Assembly (NCBI RefSeq): GCF_023065955.2
Contig: NW_026622797.1
Coordinates: forward strand, 58,773,689-58,837,688
DNA length: 64,000 nt
Origin: Ursus arctos
Taxonomy: Eukaryota > Chordata > Mammalia > Carnivora > Ursidae
Direction of reading: 5' to 3'
This document shows positions 56,581-64,000 of this stretch, one piece after another. Within the stretch, counting starts at the first letter, position 1; each line of letters begins with the position of its first letter. The translations under genes were made by a program, and so were the position numbers. The notes below the pieces were generated by a model. That model was not told where the DNA came from and ran no database searches. It saw nothing but the letters and a program-made list of their open reading frames with translations.

Positions 56581-57149
56581 CGTAACATACCATCACTTCT
56601 GCTATGTTCTTTTTTTGGAAGTAAGTCAGGAAGTCCAGCCCCCTCTTAAAGGAGAAGAACTGTCTCTGGAAGGAAGAAGTATAGAATAGTTTATGGACAT
56701 ATTTTTTAACTACTGTAGGCACTGGTCTTGGGAGATTCCAATGTTCATTAGTAGGAGTTCTAGAAGAAAAAAAGGGGGGGGACAAATGATAGAGAAATAA
56801 TACTTGAAGAGAAAATTGTTAAGAATCTTTGTCTTTCATAATGAAAGATGCAAGTCTTTGAATCAGATGTTCACTCAGGAAACCAAACAGTTAAATGAAA
56901 ATAAATCTTTATATACATCGTGATGAAACTGCAGAATATGAGATGAAGGGATAAGAGCTACTAGAGAGAAAAGACATATTACCTACAGAGGAAGACAATT
57001 AGACTGCCAGTAGACTTTTTATCAAAATAATGGTGGTTAATAGGTAATGGAGTAACGCTTTCAAAGTGATGAAAGAAAGTAACCGTCATCCTAAAATTTT
57101 AAGCCTGGCTAAATTTTCATTCAAGATTAAGGGAAAATATAAAGACTAA

Positions 57150-57545
57150 ATAAGGTATTTAACTTTCTGTGACTCACGTTCCTTATCTATAAATAAATGG
57201 GAATAGGAGTGCCTGGGTGGCTCAGTTCCTTAAGCATCTGACTTTGGCTCAGGTCATGATCTCAGGGTCCTGGGATCAAGCCCTGCATTGGGATCCCTGC
57301 TCAGCGGGGAGTCTGCTTGTCCCTCTTCCTCTGCCCCTTCCCCGCTTGTGCTTGCTCTCTCTCTCTCTTTTTCTCACAAATAAATGAAATCTTTATAAGT
57401 AAATAGGAATAACAATATCTTAAATAGGAATAATAATATCTACCTTATAGGTTATTATCCGATGTGTTTACTGTTATATCCCAAGTGTCTATAAAGTGCC
57501 TAACACAGAGTAGACATTCAATAAATATTTATTAAATGAGTAAAT
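57150..57545 (+). repeat. MIR split by a CAN-SINE
   Basis: MIR core 'ttctgtgactcacgttcctt' precedes and 'ataaagtgcctaacacagag' plus 'attcaataaatatttattaa' follow the SINE at 57206-57398, so one MIR is interrupted. Confidence 0.8.
57206..57398 (+). mobile_element. CAN-SINE, + strand, inside a MIR
   Basis: Head 'ggagtgcctgggtggctcag', CT-rich middle, and tail 'caaataaatgaaatcttta'. Flanked by 'taaatgggaata' / 'taaataggaata'. Confidence 0.94.
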
Positions 57546-57789
57546 GAGTGTGTAGGGCTGTTGTGAGGACTAAATGTATAAACAATAGGCTTGTTGTGAG
57601 GATTAATATGTAATTTATAGCAGTACCTGACATGTTAATAACTACTGTATAAATGTGTGTTAAGATTTTACCGCTCACACTCACTATAAGAACTATTAAA
57701 AATATTCAACAAGAAGAAAAATTCAGTGAGAAGGTATCAGATATAATCAACAGTTATGACACAGGAATTGATAAAATGCCAATAAAACC

Positions 57790-58150
57790 AGTCGACCTAT
57801 GGGGTCGACTATGGGCAGTTATTTTTCAAAAATATAGTTCTATATGTTTTTCAATGAGTATAGTACTATATTTTTCAATAAATATGGTACTCTACATGCA
57901 TTTTCTCTTCCTTGTGGTTTTCTTAATAACATTTTCTTATATCTAGCTTGCTTTATTGTAAAAACACAGTATGTAGTACAGCATACAAAGTATGTGTTTA
58001 ACTGACTATTTATGTTTTTGGTAAGGCTTCTAGTTAACTGTAGGCTAGTAGTAGTTAAGTATTGAGGGAGTCAAAAATTATATTCATGGAATTTTGACTG
58101 TGCAGAAGTCAGCACCCCTAACTCTGATATTCTTCAAGGATCAGCTATAA
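57790..58150. mobile_element. MER2-like (Tigger-type) DNA transposon, second copy
   Basis: Collinear with the copy at 19366-19680: 'ggttttcttaataacatttt', 'tctagcttgctttattgtaa', 'ggtaaggcttctagttaact' and 'gagggagtcaaaaattatat'. Ends 'cttcaaggatcagct'. Confidence 0.8.
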
Positions 58151-58179
58151 TGACCATGGGGGAAGAAAGAAAGAAAAAC

Positions 58180-59700
58180 TAATCTTTCTGTATTACTTTT
58201 AAAAAGGTAAACTAAAATCTTTAAGGTGATTCAAAAATTGATATGAAAGAGCAAAGGACCAGGAGTTAAGAGTTTTGAAGAATGAGGAAAAGGTGTTTGC
58301 CTTATCCCCTTTGTAAACTTATTGTAAAGTATAATAATTAAGACTGAAGTGTTGGTGCAGGGAGAGGCAAGTAGACAAGAGGAACAAAGTGATCCAGAAA
58401 TAGACTCATGTATGTATGTATATATACATGGAAACTTGAAACAAAGCAGAAGGCACCACAAGTGGGTAAATAAGGTAGAATCTTCAATAAGTTGAACCAG
58501 GAAAAGTGGTTATTCTTTTTTTTTTTAAAAAAAGATTTTATTTATTTATTTGACAGAGATAGAGACAGCCAGCGAGAGAGAGAACACAAGCAGGGGAAGT
58601 GGGAGAGGAAGAAGCAGGCTCATAGCATAGGAGCCTGATGTGGGGCTCGATCCCATAATGCCGGGATCACGCCCTGAGCCGAAGGCAGACGCTTAACCGC
58701 TGTGCCACCCAGGCGCCCCGGAAAAGTGGTTATTCTTAAGGAAAAAAATGAAATTTGATATCCTGCCATGTGTGAAAATCCATTACAGTTGGGTTAAAAA
58801 CCTAAGTGTAAAGAAAAACTTTAATGCGGTCATTTAAAAAGAAAAGAATATTCTTCCTTGGATAAAGAGGGACTTTTTAGAAAAGACAACAGAATACAAA
58901 CCTAAACGAAAAAGATCGATATGACTGTATTAAAATTACAAATTTCATGTCTCAGAAGCTTCTATAAACAAAGCAGAAGACAAGTCTCACATTTAGAGAC
59001 GATATTTGTAATGGATATAGCTGACAAAGATGGTATCCAGCATAGAAAAAATTCCTGGAAGTCAAAAAGGAAAAAACAACCTAATGAAAAAAAGCAGCAA
59101 AGGATATGATTAAATAACTTATGGAGCAGGAAATATGAGTAGCCCATAAACATATAAAAAGATTTTCAACCTCACTAGTAATCATAGTACACCATTCCAT
59201 GCTCATCAGAGAGCAGAAGTTAGAAAGGATGAAAACACTATATGTTGGCAAAGATGTGGGGACCCAGCACTCGGCATTGCTAGTGGAAGTGTTAATTGAT
59301 GCAGGTACTCAGGAAAGCTGTTTTGCAAAATCTAATATAATCAAAGCATACTAAAAATCTAGAAATTCTTCCTCTGGTATGTGCTCTAAAGAAATACTAT
59401 AATATGTACAAGGAAGCACATATAAGAATGGTTATTTTAACATTCTTTGTTATGGTAAAACTTATAAACAAACTACTCATCAAGTGAGAGTGTACGTTGT
59501 AATATATTTGCATAAGGAACAGTATACAACAGTTAAAAAGTCAGTGAACTAAAGCTGCATCAACATGAACAAATTCCTCGCAAACACTTTTGAGGAAGAT
59601 GCAAAAGTAAATGCGTATTTATGTAACATCCTTTATATAGAAACCATGTAGAACAGTATTCTGTTTATGGATCCATAATGTATAATAAAATTATGTAATT
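58180..59700 (+). repeat. Old L1M ORF2 fragment split by a CAN-SINE, + strand
   Basis: 58180-58515 and 58720-59700 read continuously through L1 ORF2: 'gatccagaaatagactcatg', 'gggttaaaaacctaagtgta', 'catgtctcagaagcttctat' and 'caaagatgtggggacccagc'. Highly decayed. Confidence 0.8.
58516..58719 (-). mobile_element. CAN-SINE, young, - strand, inside old L1
   Basis: Poly-T, GA-rich middle, and head ending 'ccacccaggcgccccg'. Perfect 18-bp duplication 'ggaaaagtggttattctt' on both sides. Confidence 0.97.
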
Positions 59701-61052
59701 TTCAAGCCTGTTTTTAAAACCAAGTCATGATAAACGTTACCTCTAAGGGCGTATGTGAATGGTTGGAGGGATTCAAAATAGAGAAGAGGAAACAAAGAAA
59801 GCAAAATGCTAAGATCTGATAAATCCGAGTTGCAGCTACATGGGTATTCATTATACTGGATTCTATACTTGTCTGTATACTCGATATTTACCATTGTACA
59901 TAGTTTAAAAATAAGTTACCAGCAGGTTACTTAAATGAAGTGTGTGTATTTCTTTTTATGACTTCTAATCCGCAAAAATATGTGGACTTCTCTCTAAAAA
60001 TTCTTCAATATGTTCTGGATCTTGCTCATGGGAAAATCTTATCAAACAACCTTGTCATAAGGAACTGCTATTTTAATAAAACAAACCTAATGTCATTTCC
60101 CCATCTTGTTAGTAGGTTAAATAGCTAAGTTTTATAGAGAATCTGAAAATTAACTAATCTTCATAGATCTCTTCTAATGCCAACATTCTTAGAGCTACAT
60201 GGGGTTGTCTTATAATTGTGATAAGTGGTGTTGAAACTTAAACATAAAATCATAAAATCAATGTAAACTCTTTTTTTTTTTGCTTGAATTTAAAGAAATA
60301 CCCAACAATGAAACAATTAATCTTAAGTCTAGTTTTGTTCTGGGCCTATTATTTTATTTTTGCCTTATCTAAGTTTATTTTACCTGAAATAGTTAATTAT
60401 TTTCTCAATGAGAATCTTATGCGGGTTTGAACTCATGTTTTGTATTGTCATTGACACATTCTTCATCCTTTCCCCGATTGACACTTTTCAGTTTCTGAAC
60501 ACTTGGAACAGATTAAACAGAGGTGGTCTGGTCTCATTGTCATTTCATTAGATAGGATTGCGTTAAAATGTTTAGAAAGAAATTTTGCCGCATAAGTTTG
60601 AGTGGTTTTTTTCCCTTAATTTATGGAATTAAAAAAAATTAATTTCTAGTGAAATTTGAATGCTTTGCATTATTCGTTGCGTATAATGTTTCGTGGCAGA
60701 CATTTCATCAAAGGGAGTCAGGACTAAGTCCGGTGATTATGTAGCAGTCCAGCATACCTTTGGGTTTCTTTAGTGGTGAGACCGTTATTGCTCAGAATAG
60801 ATGGGCTTAAATGGCAGGAACATGACTAGAAAGTGCATATTATATATGTTCCAGTCAGCATGTTGCTAGTGACAGGTGCTCAATGGTTGTTGGTATCGTT
60901 GTCAGCACAGAGAATCCTTTGACATTAAAGTCACCAGCTCGATCCTGATTTGGGGTGACTCTATTGGCAGCTCCATCAGGCGGCAGCTGATCAGTGAATG
61001 TCAGAGCTGCCGCTGTTCTTTAGAGTGTCACCAGCCTTCTCTGGGTTTTGGC

Positions 61053-61108
61053 TTTTTTTTTTTTTTTCCTTTTTTTTTTTTTTTCCTTTTTTTTTTTTTT
61101 TTTTTTTT
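61053..61108. repeat. Poly-T tract with CC interruptions
   Basis: Fifty-six bases of T with only two CC steps, about 350 bp upstream of the 72-nt exon. No SINE body attached. Confidence 0.9.
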
Positions 61109-61394
61109 GCGGGAGGGGCTGTTTAGCTTGTCTTACTGTTCAGTCTTAACCAGCCTTTCAAACTCCTTACCTTTGGGAGATGAGCTGAGAGGTCACAGGG
61201 CACATAGGTATCGGTAGGGCAGGCCAAACCGCATACGAGGGGGCAACTCACGTGGAAGCTAGTACTGATTACCTTGACTTCAAGCCAATCAATGGTGGGA
61301 GCACCTGGGGACTCATTATATGGCATTTGTGGTGTCTGGAACCTGCGTTTTGAGCTCTATTTCAGGGAAAGCAGTGACAGCCTCTAATGTCTAA

Positions 61395-61589
<195 letters not shown>

Positions 61590-62024
61590 TGAATTTTATC
61601 CTGACCCGCCCACTCCACACTCACCTGCAGCTTTTGAGATTTATGGTGAACTAGTGTGTTGCCCTCTTTCAAACATTTTTCTTAAATTGGAGAGTATGTC
61701 TTTGAAACGTCGACATTATTTATCTATGAGAGCAAGGAAAGAAGTGTGTGTGGTAAAAAGAGTTTGGTTCTGCGTCAAGCCAGATGTAATTTCAGACAAG
61801 CTATTTACCTCTCTGGAGTCCTTTACAAAATAAGATCAGTCATACACAAATGCCAGTAGTGCAGTAAGTGTGTCACAAAGCTAATTTTAGTTTTTAAGTT
61901 CTGCAGTTATTTCCTGGAAATGTTGATGGTTTAGGTAGGTTTGTCTTGTTTTTTTGTTTGTTTTTGTTGTTTTTGGTGTGTGTTTGTTTTATTGTCCTTA
62001 CTGATTAAGGAAAAAAAGAGATGA

Positions 62025-62200
62025 GGCTTCAGGGGGGGGGGTGGGGGATTGGGATAGGCTGGTGATGGGTATTAAGGAGGGCACGTATTTCATGGTGCAC
62101 TGGGTGTTATACGCAACTAATGAATCATGGAACTTTACATCAAAAACTAGGGATGTACTGTATGGTGACTAACATAACATAATAAAAATTATTATTAAAA
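62025..62200 (+). mobile_element. Carnivore L1 3'UTR fragment, + strand
   Basis: 'ggctggtgatgggtattaag', 'ggtgcactgggtgttatacg' and 'ggatgtactgtatggtgact' then A-rich tail. Same subfamily as the 12346 and 49195 elements; extreme 5' truncation. Confidence 0.92.
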
Positions 62201-63541
62201 AAAAGATAGAAAAAGATGGGCACCCTATGGTAGAACTCAAATTTTTTTGAAATGTTACTGATCCATTAAATCCAAAAGCATAAGGACCGTTGGACTAGAT
62301 AATCTTTAAAGTCCTTCCAGATTTAAAATTATGATTTTATGTGCCGCTGAAAGATTTCATGAAATGAGTTAAATTTTTTCCATGTGAGTTAAGTGGCTTA
62401 TGAATAATACCGAGACTCAAGGGACAATCCAAGTCTTGGTATTTGTATGCGCACTCATAGGAAGTGCATCTCCCAGGACAACTGACTGTGGAACGATCCA
62501 TCCCTCTTCACTTTCTTACCTTCTCCTTGCAAAACAGATGCAGGAGATTCCAAACCATTCCAATTTTGTGTCCATCCACTTACTAGGAAGACCTGAGTTA
62601 GCAAGATGGTTGCAAGATCAGAGGAGTTCTCCTGGGGTCCTAGGCTTGGATTCAACCCAAAAGAAGTCCCCTGTGAAAACCTTTTAGAGTTCAGTGATGG
62701 CTTCAGAGATGCCTCAAGATTTGGCCTTGTAGGCTGGAGAGGCCTGTTATGGCCACTTGTTTATCTCCATATCCCCATGTGAAAGCATCATGGTGATTAG
62801 GCCTGATTAAACCCCAACTATGGGCTCAGGCTGACGCCGGTCTCTGGAAACAAATCTTGGGAGCCCACTAACTGAGCATTAGGCTTTCCTTACTTTCGGT
62901 TAAATTCCTACCTTAGTAAGCCATTTCATGGGCTTCTGTTGGGTCCCTCTGATGACTCTTCTAGATGTACCCGATGACGTTTGATGGCACTGTGTCAACA
63001 GATGAGCCACTTACTGCCACTTGGATCTTTGCTTATTGCTAGCCCACCTCTTTAGATTGGTAAGCAGCCTGTTTAATCTTGGCTACAGGTACTTTTTCTG
63101 CCTGCTATTTACCTCCCCTAACCGGAGCAACACGCTCTAGAAAAGCAGGCCTCTGACCACAGACACGTTAGATTTGGAATTACGTATGCTTGTCGGTAGA
63201 ATGAGGTGTATTTTAAGTCAGCATTGTCAAGTTGACCCTTGGAATATTAGTCCTAAAAGAAATTCAGTTACGGAAAGATGTGTATTGGGGGACAGTGACA
63301 TAGGGATTCCTGGTCAAAATTAGGAAATGATGCTACTCTGTCTTCTTCCTGGAGTTTTCAGTGGTACGTCCTGCAGCAAAGAAACTGTGTGCCTTTGCAT
63401 AAGCCAGTGTTTTCCAACTTTACCTGACTCCCGAACCCATTGTTCCCGAACCCATATTACTTCTATTAGTATATGATATACTGTAGAAAATGCTACTTAA
63501 GCATGACTTTTCTTAAGTATTAAGATAAATAGGCTATTTTT

Positions 63542-63770
63542 ATTTATTTATTTATTTCATTTTTTTAGAGATTTATTTATTTGAGGGAGAGAGAGAGAGA
63601 GAGAGAGAGTGCAAGGCTGGGAAAGGCAGAGAGAGAGGGAAAGACAACTTTAGCAGACTCCATGCTTAGCGTGGAGCCCGACATAGGGCTCGATCCCACT
63701 ACCCTGAGATCACGACCTGAGGCGAAACCAAGAGTCGGATGCTTAATCAACTGTGCCACCGAGGGACCCC
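63542..63770 (-). mobile_element. CAN-SINE, older, - strand
   Basis: '(attt)n', (GA)n at about 63588-63608, and head ending 'gccaccgagggacccc'. Flanked by 'aataggctattttta' duplications. Confidence 0.94.
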
Positions 63771-64000
63771 AATAGGCTATTTTTAAATTAAAGTATGTAG
63801 TTATCAGTAAAATATGTTTGATATTGATATTTGTTTGCCAGGAGATTAAGTTTTAAGGACTTGACATTGAAGTTCAGAAATACTACTAATATCGCTGATC
63901 CCGTTACTAACGTTGTGGCTGGAACATTCCGCACCTGTCATAGAAATACTGTTCGCATTTCACTGCAGGTCCAGGGTTCACCAGCACAGTAACACGGACA

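Overview
This is a 64 kb piece of a mammalian nuclear genome, almost certainly from a caniform carnivore. It carries five consecutive protein-coding exons of one gene, FBXL4 (F-box and leucine-rich repeat protein 4), all on the + strand. The organism call rests on about sixteen tRNA-derived carnivore SINEs (CAN-SINE/SINEC), recognised by the head 'gggcgcctgggtggc', a CT-rich middle and an (AAATA)n/poly-A tail. Several young copies carry the variant 'ggctcctccgctatgagcc', which I associate with bears (giant panda type) rather than dog. That species-level step is from memory and is only moderately sure.

Layout: positions 1-9466 are upstream non-coding sequence, either a 5'UTR intron of FBXL4 or the gene's upstream flank, with an old L1 fragment at 1-815, a younger L1 3' end at 7380-8380 and three SINEs. 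The first coding exon has its ATG at 9539 and its donor after 10050. The other exons are 18881-19226, 27284-27528, 34639-34852 and 61461-61532. Exon lengths of 512 (from the ATG), 346, 245, 214 and 72 nt sum to 1389 nt, giving 463 codons in one continuous frame with canonical GT-AG junctions. The exons that encode the C-terminal leucine-rich repeats and the stop codon lie beyond 64000. The four complete introns are 8,830, 8,057, 7,110 and 26,608 bp; the fifth is cut by the window end.

The introns are filled with interspersed repeats. Ancient L2 and MIR are present on both strands, with old L1M fragments, Tigger/MER2-like and hAT-like DNA transposons, and MaLR-type LTRs. The carnivore-specific L1s and SINEs lie on top. 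The most complete element is an antisense L1 at about 49195-54549. It has a target-site duplication, a 5'UTR, ORF1 and ORF2, but is inactivated by frameshifts, an internal deletion and a changed reverse-transcriptase active-site motif.

There is one functional unit. From family knowledge, FBXL4 is a mitochondrial-outer-membrane F-box protein acting in an SCF (SKP1-CUL1-F-box) ubiquitin ligase that limits mitophagy by degrading BNIP3 and NIX. I found no tRNA, rRNA, CRISPR, operon or other prokaryotic or viral system, no CpG-island promoter and no second convincing gene. No new system is evident. The observations worth checking concern splicing of the 72-nt exon, a possible uORF, inverted SINE pairs, the dead L1 and a few unexplained open frames.
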